This document shows positions 6,897 to 12,644 of a stretch of 12,644 nucleotides of DNA, piece after piece; within the stretch, counting starts at the first letter, position 1, and the number at the start of each line of letters is the position of its first letter. The notes under the pieces were generated by a model. It worked only from the letters and a program-made list of their open reading frames with translations, was not told where the DNA came from and searched no databases. Origin of the DNA: Bacillota bacterium (GTDB lineage Bacteria; Bacillota; Dethiobacteria; SKNC01); NCBI GenBank assembly GCA_007120745.1, contig SKNC01000037.1, positions 1-12,644 on the forward strand, given 5' to 3'. The position numbers and the translations under genes are program-made.

Positions 6897-7556
6897 ATGG
6901 AGGGATTTTACCCCATACATGTTAAAGTAAGCAGCCGAAAGGTTTTAATTGTTGGCGGGGGAGAGGTGGCCCTGCGGAAAGTGAAAAACCTGCTTTCCTA
7001 CGGAGCACAAATTCTGGTGGTGAGCCCCCGGGTTCTTTCGGAGATTGAACAGCTTTCTGTAGAAAGGAAGGTTACTGTTTTTCAGGAGAAGTACAGCAGT
7101 AATTTCCTTGAGGGATGCTGCCTGGTGTTTGGAGCTACCGATGACCGGGAGGTAAATAAAAGGGTTGCGGTAGATGCCCAAAAAGCCGGAATTCCTGTAA
7201 ACATTGCGGACAACCCATCTCTCTGCACGTTTTTGGTTCCGGCGGTTTTGAAAAGGGGTTCTCTGACAGTAAGTGTTTCTACCGAAGGGAAAAGTCCTTC
7301 ACTTTCTGGAAGAATAAAAAGAAACTTGGAAAACAGTTTTGGAGAAGAATTCAGTTTGTTCCTGGATTATCTGGGGGAAGTCAGAAAAGAAATTCTGCAG
7401 GAGATAAAAGATCCCGCAGTTCGAAAAAAAATATTCATAGAAATTTCTGACCCCGAAATGGTAAAACTGGTACAGGGCGGGGACCTGAGCCGATTGAAGG
7501 CAAAGTGCCGGGAGATTATCAACAAATACCAGGGGCAGGATATGGAGGGCGTATGA
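6897..7556 (+). CDS. sirC: Precorrin-2 dehydrogenase (Met8/SirC/CysG N-domain type), possible sirohydrochlorin ferrochelatase
   Basis: This 219-residue protein oxidises precorrin-2 to sirohydrochlorin with NAD+. Some members (Met8, CysG) also insert iron to form siroheme. The dinucleotide-binding G-G-G-E-V-A (20-25), A-T-D-D-R-E-V-N (80-87), the V-N-I-A-D-N-P segment with Asp105 at the catalytic aspartate position, and S-T-E-G-K-S-P (128-134) are hallmark features. Size matches stand-alone SirC/Met8 enzymes. The ATG at 6897 follows the hemA stop with no gap; AGGAG (6882-6886) lies upstream. Its TGA overlaps the hemC ATG. In this operon it supplies the siroheme precursor for the AhbC/AhbD route. 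Whether it also acts as the chelatase cannot be told from sequence; no separate CbiK/CbiX/SirB-type chelatase gene is visible. Confidence 0.92.
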   Translation: MEGFYPIHVKVSSRKVLIVGGGEVALRKVKNLLSYGAQILVVSPRVLSEIEQLSVERKVTVFQEKYSSNFLEGCCLVFGATDDREVNKRVAVDAQKAGIPVNIADNPSLCTFLVPAVLKRGSLTVSVSTEGKSPSLSGRIKRNLENSFGEEFSLFLDYLGEVRKEILQEIKDPAVRKKIFIEISDPEMVKLVQGGDLSRLKAKCREIINKYQGQDMEGV

Positions 7557-8470
7557 GAACACTGGTTATTGGAACCCGGGGCAGCAGACTGGCCCGGGCG
7601 CAGGCCAATCTGATAATGGATTTACTACAGATCCGATACCCTGAGCTTTGCTGCGAAGTTAAAATCATTCAAACCACCGGGGATAAATTTTTGAACGAGA
7701 CTTTTGACAAAATTGGAGGCAAAGGAGTCTTTGTCAAGGAAATTGAGAGTGCCCTGCTGGAAAAGGAAATAGATATCGCTGTTCACAGTATGAAAGATCT
7801 TCCCACCGATGAGCATCTGGAGTTAACTCTGGCAGCTGTTACGGAACGGGAAGACCCCAGAGATGTACTGGTATCTCATAAAGATTACTGGCTGGCTACT
7901 CTACCCAGGGATGCTTTGATAGGCACCAGCAGTGTCCGGCGCCGGTCCCAACTGCTTCATTTTCGCCCGGATTTGAAATTTGAACCCATTCGGGGCAATG
8001 TGAATACCCGGTTGGGAAAGATGAGAGATCAGGGTCTCGATGGTGTGGTTCTGGCTTATGCAGGCTTAAAACGCCTGGACCTGGAGGATCAGGTTCAGGA
8101 AATCATTTCCATGAACATTTGTATGCCTGCGGTGGGACAGGGGGCGCTGGGGGTTCAAATAAGGAAAGAGGATAATGAGGTAATGAACCTGGCTTCTTTC
8201 TTGAACCATGAACCTACCGCCCGGGCCATAACCGCGGAAAGAGCCCTGCTGAAAACTCTGGGGGGAGGCTGCCAGGTTCCCATAGGTGCTTTTGCAGAAT
8301 TGAAAGGTACGGAGATTCGGCTGTCTGGAATGGCTGCTTCCGCCGATGGCAGGGTTTTACTGAAGGACTCTTTGACGGGGCCGTTGAGTCAGGCGGCATT
8401 CATAGGGAGACATCTGGCCCGAAGATTGTTAAAGAAGGGCGCCGATAAAATTTTACAGGACCATTGTTAA
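7553..8470 (+). CDS. hemC: Hydroxymethylbilane synthase (porphobilinogen deaminase) HemC
   Basis: This 305-residue enzyme joins four porphobilinogens into hydroxymethylbilane. It begins with the classic I-G-T-R-G-S-R-L-A and has V-H-S-M-K-D-L-P-T with the catalytic aspartate at residue 82. It also shows G-T-S-S-V-R-R-R-S-Q (124-133), R-G-N-V-N-T-R-L (147-154) and the dipyrromethane cofactor cysteine Cys240 in L-G-G-G-C-Q-V-P. The frame extends 16 codons further upstream (to 7505), but the ATG at 7553 puts the family N-terminus where it should be and overlaps the upstream TGA as ATGA, so it is preferred. GGAGG (7544-7548) is slightly close at four bases. A 106-base gap follows, the longest in this part of the operon. 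Confidence 0.96.
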   Translation: MRTLVIGTRGSRLARAQANLIMDLLQIRYPELCCEVKIIQTTGDKFLNETFDKIGGKGVFVKEIESALLEKEIDIAVHSMKDLPTDEHLELTLAAVTEREDPRDVLVSHKDYWLATLPRDALIGTSSVRRRSQLLHFRPDLKFEPIRGNVNTRLGKMRDQGLDGVVLAYAGLKRLDLEDQVQEIISMNICMPAVGQGALGVQIRKEDNEVMNLASFLNHEPTARAITAERALLKTLGGGCQVPIGAFAELKGTEIRLSGMAASADGRVLLKDSLTGPLSQAAFIGRHLARRLLKKGADKILQDHC

Positions 8471-8576
8471 TGCAGCCGCAGCGGTGGAGAAAATACCTGG
8501 TCTTACAAAGGTAAAAACCATACTGTTCGCTGTACAAATAAGGGATATTACCCCAAAAAAGGATGAAGAGATAATT

Positions 8577-10121
8577 ATGGATAAGGGAACGGTATATCTG
8601 GTGGGAGCTGGACCGGGAGACCCCCGGCTCCTTACGTTACGAGCAGCGGAATGCATCAGCAGTGCTGAAGTACTGGTGTATGACCGTCTGGTAAACCCGG
8701 TGATTCTGGACCTTGTTCCGGAAGGAGCGGAAAAAATTTTTGTTGGTAAAAAACCCGGGCATCATGCCCTTCCCCAGGAGGAGATAAACCGGCTTTTGGT
8801 GAAGAAGGCCGGGGAAAACAAAATTGTGGTGAGGGCGAAAGGGGGAGACCCCTTTGTTTTCGGCCGGGGAGGCGAGGAGGCAGAACTGCTGGCGGAAAAC
8901 GGAGTTCCTTTTGAGGTAGTTCCGGGAATTACCTCCGCGGTTGCCGTTCCGGCGTATGCAGGAATTCCGGTGACCCACCGGCATTTTGTTTCCGCTTTTT
9001 CCGTAATCACCGGTCATGAGGAGGAAAAGGAATCCTCTGCACTGGATTGGGACAAACTGGCTCAAGCTGAAGATACTTTGATATTTCTTATGGGAATAAA
9101 GAATCTTCCTGTCATTGTCCAAAACCTTATATCCCGGGGAAAATCTCCGGACACCCCGGTGGCTTTAATCCGGTGGGGCACTCTTACCCGGCAGGAGGTC
9201 CTGCAGGGGACCCTGAAAGATATTGTTTCCCGGGTGGAGGAAAAAGATTTTAAGCCCCCGGCGGTAACCATTATCGGAAGCGTGGTAAATCTTAGAGAAC
9301 AGCTGAAATGGTGGGAGAACAAGCTGTTATTTGGCAGGTCTGTGGTAATTACCCGCCCCCGGCATCTTCAAAGATCTTTTCGGGAGAAAATACTGGATCT
9401 GGGAGGGGAACCGGTTTTCTTTCCCACGGTGGAGATTGTTCCACCTCCGGACAACGTGGAACTGGACCGGTGTCTGGACAGGATTGCGGAGTTTGGGTGG
9501 ATTGTTTTCACCAGCATTCATGGAGTAATGTACTTCTTCCGCCGGATGCGGGAAAGAAAAATAGACTTCAGGGAATTGAAAGGAGTTAAACTGGCGGCTA
9601 TCGGTCCTAAAACCCGGGAGGCGGTAGAAGACCTGGGCCTTACCGTGGAATTCCAGCCGGGAGAGTACCGGGCGGAGGCTGTGGCTGAGGGGTTGAAAAA
9701 CCTGCTGCATCCCGGTGAAGAAATCCTGCTGCCCCGTGCGGATTTGGCACGGCCGGAACTGGCGGTGGCCCTGGAAAAGATGGGGATGAAGGTGGAAGAG
9801 GTAATTGCTTACTGCAACGTGCTTCCCGGGGAAGATACGGAGTTTCCCTTTGAGGAACTAATGGAGCAAAAAGAAAAGCCCATTATCACTTTCACCAGTT
9901 CTTCTACAGTCAAAAACTTTTTCCATCTTTTGGGAAAAGAACGGGGAAGCCGGCTGGCAGATAGGGCTCTATTGGCCAGTATTGGACCCATCACCAGTGA
10001 AACCATAAGGTCATTGGGACATGAAGTGGACATGGAGGCTGTCCACTATACCATGGAGGGACTGCTGGAAGCCATTTTAAAATACATGCGGGAGAATAAA
10101 TATAACAGGGAGAAAAGTTAG
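8577..10121 (+). CDS. cobA-hemD: Uroporphyrinogen-III C-methyltransferase / uroporphyrinogen-III synthase fusion
   Basis: This is a 514-residue two-domain enzyme. Residues 1 to about 245 are SAM-dependent uroporphyrinogen III methyltransferase (SUMT), making precorrin-2. Motifs are V-G-A-G-P-G-D-P (9-16), Y-D-R-L-V, R-A-K-G-G-D-P-F-V-F-G-R-G-G-E-E (86-101), V-P-G-I-T-S-A (115-121), P-V-T-H-R (131-135) and T-G-H-E (145-148). Residues from about 251 to 508 are uroporphyrinogen III synthase, with V-V-I-T-R-P-R, W-I-V-F-T-S and I-T-F-T-S-S-S-T-V-K. Such fusions are common in Firmicutes. A GTG at 8484 would add 31 residues, but the family starts near M-D-K-G-T-V-Y-L-V-G, so ATG 8577 is preferred; its ribosome site (GGATGAAGAG) is moderate. 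The fusion commits uroporphyrinogen III directly to the siroheme branch, matching AhbC/AhbD downstream and the absence of hemE here. Confidence 0.96.
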   Translation: MDKGTVYLVGAGPGDPRLLTLRAAECISSAEVLVYDRLVNPVILDLVPEGAEKIFVGKKPGHHALPQEEINRLLVKKAGENKIVVRAKGGDPFVFGRGGEEAELLAENGVPFEVVPGITSAVAVPAYAGIPVTHRHFVSAFSVITGHEEEKESSALDWDKLAQAEDTLIFLMGIKNLPVIVQNLISRGKSPDTPVALIRWGTLTRQEVLQGTLKDIVSRVEEKDFKPPAVTIIGSVVNLREQLKWWENKLLFGRSVVITRPRHLQRSFREKILDLGGEPVFFPTVEIVPPPDNVELDRCLDRIAEFGWIVFTSIHGVMYFFRRMRERKIDFRELKGVKLAAIGPKTREAVEDLGLTVEFQPGEYRAEAVAEGLKNLLHPGEEILLPRADLARPELAVALEKMGMKVEEVIAYCNVLPGEDTEFPFEELMEQKEKPIITFTSSSTVKNFFHLLGKERGSRLADRALLASIGPITSETIRSLGHEVDMEAVHYTMEGLLEAILKYMRENKYNREKS

Positions 10122-10133
10122 GGGGAATACAAC

Positions 10134-11309
10134 TTGATCAGCATAACCAGGCTTTTGTGCGGCTCAGAATATTACGGAGACCAGCTTCGGTACTGCAGCG
10201 GTGCCGGGCAGGAGGTCCGGGGGACTTCTCCTGGAAACGGCCCGGTGGTGATATGGAACACTACTCAGAGCTGCAACCTGAACTGTAAACACTGTTATTC
10301 CAGTTCAGAAGCTAAAAAATATGAAGGGGAGCTGTCCCCGGAAGAAGGGTTTAACCTGATTGATGATCTGGCAGGTTTTAATGTGCCGGTTGTTCTATTT
10401 TCCGGGGGAGAGCCCCTGATGCGGGAGGATTTTTTTGACCTGGCCCTACGGGCATCCCAACGGGGAATTCGGGCTACCATATCTACCAATGGAACCCTTA
10501 TCACTCCGGAGGTGGCCCGCAGCATAAAGAAGGCGGGCATCAGCTATGTGGGGATCAGCCTGGATGGAATAGGGGAGCTGAACGACCGGTTTCGGGGCCG
10601 AGAGGGTGCTTTTGAACAGGCCCTGCAGGGAATCCGGGCCTGTCGGGAAGTGGAGCAGAAGGTGGGCCTGCGCTTTACCATCAACCGTCACAACTACCAT
10701 CAAATTCAGGATATCTTATACCTGGTTAAGGAGGAAAACATTCCTCGGATCTGCTTTTATCACCTGGTCTATACCGGCCGGGGAAAGGAAATGATGGAGG
10801 AGGATATTTCCCATGAAGAAACCCGGGATGTTCTTAACCTTCTCATGGAAAAGACGGAGGAATTTTACCGAAAAGGCCAGGAAAAGGAAATCCTCACCGT
10901 GGATAATCATGCAGACGGGCCTTACATTTATATGAAGGTAAAGGAGAAAAATCCGGAAAAAGCCCGGGAAATTTTAGAGCTTCTTACCATTAATGGCGGC
11001 AACCGCAGCGGCATGGCCGTGGGTTCCATAAGCAGTGTGGGGGATGTTTATCCGGACCAGTTTACCCGTACCCGAAAACTGGGCAGCATAAGAGAGAGGG
11101 CCTTCAAGGAAATCTGGGCCGATGAGGAAAACGAGTTTTTAAACAGCTTGAGAAATCGAAAACCTCTGCTTAAGGGAAGGTGTGCTGACTGCCGCTGGCT
11201 GCATCTCTGCAACGGGAATTTCCGGGCCCGGGCCGAAGCGTTCACCGGCGATTATTGGGAGTCTGACCCTGCCTGCTTCTTGAGCGATGAGGAAATCGGC
11301 ATATCTTGA
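10134..11309 (+). CDS. ahbC: Radical SAM 12,18-didecarboxysiroheme deacetylase AhbC (NirJ1 type)
   Basis: This 391-residue radical SAM protein has Cys47, Cys51 and Cys54 in the C-x-x-x-C-x-x-C motif for the SAM-binding 4Fe-4S cluster, then S-G-G-E-P (90-94). The C-terminal region (Cys350, Cys353, Cys359, Cys381) looks like an auxiliary-cluster SPASM/Twitch-type domain. The N-terminal pattern (R-L-L-C-G, G-D-Q-L-R-Y, G-P-V-V-I-W-N-T-T) is that of NirJ1/AhbC. AhbC removes the acetate side chains of 12,18-didecarboxysiroheme to give iron-coproporphyrin III. Start: TTG at 10134 with a GGGGG site (10121-10125), 12 bases after the cobA-hemD stop. The heme d1 enzyme NirJ is the main alternative. The nearby NirJ2-type gene and the absence of other d1 genes favour AhbC. 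Confidence 0.87.
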   Translation: MISITRLLCGSEYYGDQLRYCSGAGQEVRGTSPGNGPVVIWNTTQSCNLNCKHCYSSSEAKKYEGELSPEEGFNLIDDLAGFNVPVVLFSGGEPLMREDFFDLALRASQRGIRATISTNGTLITPEVARSIKKAGISYVGISLDGIGELNDRFRGREGAFEQALQGIRACREVEQKVGLRFTINRHNYHQIQDILYLVKEENIPRICFYHLVYTGRGKEMMEEDISHEETRDVLNLLMEKTEEFYRKGQEKEILTVDNHADGPYIYMKVKEKNPEKAREILELLTINGGNRSGMAVGSISSVGDVYPDQFTRTRKLGSIRERAFKEIWADEENEFLNSLRNRKPLLKGRCADCRWLHLCNGNFRARAEAFTGDYWESDPACFLSDEEIGIS

Positions 11310-11336
11310 AAGACAAGGGGACGGTTCTCTTGTCTT
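11310..11336 (+). repeat. Imperfect palindrome / hairpin of REP-like type between ahbC and hemB
   Basis: AAGACAAG (11310-11317) and CTTGTCTT (11329-11336) are perfect reverse complements. With G-U pairs the RNA stem can extend to 12 pairs around a CGG loop. It starts one base after the ahbC stop codon. The core GGGGACGGTTCTCTTGTC resembles a dispersed palindrome that I recall from clostridial and other genomes, possibly mobilised by REP-associated (Y1/RAYT) transposases; that link is from memory. The following bases (ATTGTG) are not a T-run, so a strong intrinsic terminator is unlikely. No second copy was noticed in this window. Confidence 0.55.
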
Positions 11337-11435
11337 ATTGTGAACAAGGGTTAGACAATATTATCACAGTCTTATGAAAAGGATTGGGCTTTATTAGAAA
11401 TTTCAGTTTTCAGTCCTTGAGAGAGGGGATATAAA

Positions 11436-12419
11436 ATGTATTTTCCGGAAAACAGGCCCCGGCGCCTTCGGAGGACTTCTGCTCTTCGAAAAATGGTCCA
11501 GGAGACGGTGGTAACCCTGGATGATCTGATTTATCCTATGTTTGTGGTCCACGGCAGGGGAGTCAAAGAACCGGTTTCCTCCATGCCGGGGGTATTTAGA
11601 TATTCTGTGGACATTCTATTGGAAGAGGCCCGGGACGTTGTATCCATGGGGATAAAGGCAGTGATTCTTTTTGGTATTCCTGCTTACAAGGACAGCCGGG
11701 GATCTTCTGCCTGGGATCCCAATGAGGTAGTCCAGAAGGCGGTAAAACAGCTAAAAGAAGCTTTTCCGGAACTTCTGGTAATTACCGATGTCTGCCTGTG
11801 TGAATACACAGACCACGGCCACTGCGGCCTGGTGGAAGAGGCTCGCATACGAAATGATTCTACCCTGGAACTTCTGGCCCGGACAGCCCTGTCTCATGCC
11901 ATGGCCGGGGCGGATATGGTGGCCCCTTCGGATATGATGGACGGCAGGGTTCAGGCCATCAGGGGAAGCCTGGATAAAGAAGGTTTCCAATCCGTGGCCA
12001 TTATGTCCTATACGGCGAAATATGCCTCCTCTTTCTACGGCCCATTCCGGGAGGCCGCGGGTTCTTCTCCTTCTTTCGGGGACCGGAGGACATACCAGAT
12101 GGATCCTTCCAATGTCCGGGAAGCCCTGCGGGAGGTTCAGCAGGATGAATCCGAGGGAGCCGATATCATTATGGTTAAACCAGCTCTGGCCTACCTGGAT
12201 ATTATTCACCGGGTTAAGGAAGAAACACTGCTGCCCGTAGCTGCCTACAATGTCAGTGGGGAGTATTCAATGATCAAAGCAGCAGAGGAAAAAGGATGGC
12301 TGGAAGGTCCCCGGGCTATGGTGGAAATTTTGACCTCGATGAAAAGGGCCGGAGCGGACCTTATTCTTACCTATTTTGCCAGGGACATGGCTCAGCTGAT
12401 TCACAAGAAGTTTTTATAG
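11436..12419 (+). CDS. hemB: Delta-aminolevulinic acid dehydratase (porphobilinogen synthase) HemB
   Basis: This 327-residue enzyme condenses two 5-aminolevulinates into porphobilinogen. Length is normal. It has the zinc-type cysteine triad D-V-C-L-C-E-Y-T-D-H-G-H-C (Cys120, Cys122, Cys130). The two active-site lysines are Lys195 in S-Y-T-A-K-Y-A-S-S-F-Y-G-P-F and the Schiff-base Lys248 in I-M-V-K-P-A-L-A-Y. The ATG at 11436 has GAGAGGGG (11421-11428) seven bases upstream. A 126-base gap with a hairpin separates it from ahbC, and ahbD follows after 46 bases. Its place between the two radical SAM genes differs from the order I would expect (hemB before nirJ1 and nirJ2). A weak local promoter in the gap is possible but no convincing boxes were found. 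Confidence 0.97.
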   Translation: MYFPENRPRRLRRTSALRKMVQETVVTLDDLIYPMFVVHGRGVKEPVSSMPGVFRYSVDILLEEARDVVSMGIKAVILFGIPAYKDSRGSSAWDPNEVVQKAVKQLKEAFPELLVITDVCLCEYTDHGHCGLVEEARIRNDSTLELLARTALSHAMAGADMVAPSDMMDGRVQAIRGSLDKEGFQSVAIMSYTAKYASSFYGPFREAAGSSPSFGDRRTYQMDPSNVREALREVQQDESEGADIIMVKPALAYLDIIHRVKEETLLPVAAYNVSGEYSMIKAAEEKGWLEGPRAMVEILTSMKRAGADLILTYFARDMAQLIHKKFL

Positions 12420-12465
12420 TATTCTTTATTCTTACTTTACAAACACTAAACGGGGAGAGAGTGAT

Positions 12466-12644
12466 ATGCTTGTATCCTGGAATACTACCAGGCAGTGCCA
12501 CCTGAAATGCAAACATTGTTATAGAGATGCCGGATTGAAAGACCAGGATGAACTGGATACAGAACAGGGAAAAAAACTAATTGAGGATCTGTCGGCGGCA
12601 GGATTTAAGATGATTATCTTAAGCGGAGGAGAACCCCTGCTGCG
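12466..12644 (+). CDS. ahbD: Radical SAM heme synthase AhbD (NirJ2 type), N-terminal part
   Basis: The frame is open from ATG 12466 to the window edge, giving 59 residues. It starts M-L-V-S-W-N-T-T and has the radical SAM C-x-x-x-C-x-x-C motif at Cys11, Cys15 and Cys18, followed by Y-R-D-A-G and S-G-G-E-P-L. The short N-terminus before the cluster motif and the C-K-H-C-Y-R-D-A-G sequence are typical of NirJ2/AhbD rather than AhbC. AhbD decarboxylates the two propionates of iron-coproporphyrin III to the vinyls of heme b, the last step of the siroheme-dependent pathway. GGGGAG (12452-12457) lies eight bases upstream. The rest of the gene is outside the window, so the substrate assignment rests on the N-terminus and context. 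Confidence 0.85.
   Translation, partial: MLVSWNTTRQCHLKCKHCYRDAGLKDQDELDTEQGKKLIEDLSAAGFKMIILSGGEPLL

Noticed and set aside
7505..7552. Upstream ATG start for hemC, 16 codons earlier
   Set aside because: It would overlap the upstream gene by over 50 bases and add residues before the conserved I-G-T-R-G-S-R-L-A start.
8637..9122. 161-codon antisense frame opposite cobA-hemD
   Set aside because: It is opposite a highly conserved coding sequence, has no ribosome site or family resemblance, and is a codon-bias shadow.
11338..11369. TTGTGA ... TCACAG as a Rex- or Crp/Fnr-type operator before hemB
   Set aside because: The half-sites are 20 bases apart and imperfect, not the compact spacing those regulators need.
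11751..12209. 152-codon antisense frame opposite hemB
   Set aside because: Shadow of hemB; no recognisable motifs, and the sense gene is certain.

Overview
The window is a 12.6 kb stretch of what is most likely an anaerobic, cytochrome-rich clostridial Firmicute of the Desulfotomaculum/Peptococcaceae/Dethiobacter kind. The grounds are strong GGAGG-type ribosome binding sites, several TTG starts, near-balanced base composition, a fused cobA-hemD gene and NirJ1/NirJ2-type radical SAM enzymes of the siroheme-dependent heme pathway. I cannot place it to genus from sequence alone. All genes are on the + strand and packed tightly.

Region 1 (1-588) is the 3' end of an asparagine synthase (glutamine-hydrolysing) family gene, probably unrelated to what follows. 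A 164-base gap then carries a plausible extended -10 promoter (651-679).

Region 2 (753-5491) is a c-type cytochrome maturation (Ccm, System I) operon: ccmA, ccmB, ccmC, a 35-codon ccmD, ccmE and ccmF. CcmE has cysteine in place of the usual heme-binding histidine (C-P-S-K-Y near its end), and ccmF runs directly into hemA with no ccmG, ccmH or ccmI. Both traits are the hallmarks of the 'System I*' variant known from Desulfovibrio and some archaea.

Region 3 (5568-12644) is a heme/siroheme biosynthesis operon: hemA, a Met8/SirC-type precorrin-2 dehydrogenase, hemC, a cobA-hemD fusion, ahbC (nirJ1), hemB and the start of ahbD (nirJ2). These encode glutamyl-tRNA to glutamate semialdehyde, then porphobilinogen to uroporphyrinogen III, precorrin-2, sirohydrochlorin/siroheme, and the late radical SAM steps to heme. 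The glutamate semialdehyde aminotransferase (hemL) and the siroheme decarboxylase (ahbA/ahbB) are not visible and would be expected past the right edge.

Taken together, the locus makes heme by the siroheme (Ahb) route and hands it to a minimal, cysteine-type Ccm machine that exports it and attaches it to cytochromes c. I see no convincing terminator between ccmA and the right edge, so both halves may be co-transcribed. A 12-base sequence shared by the ccmC and hemA leaders, and a 9-bp inverted repeat before hemA, are the most interesting unexplained regulatory candidates. A hairpin resembling dispersed REP-type repeats sits between ahbC and hemB.
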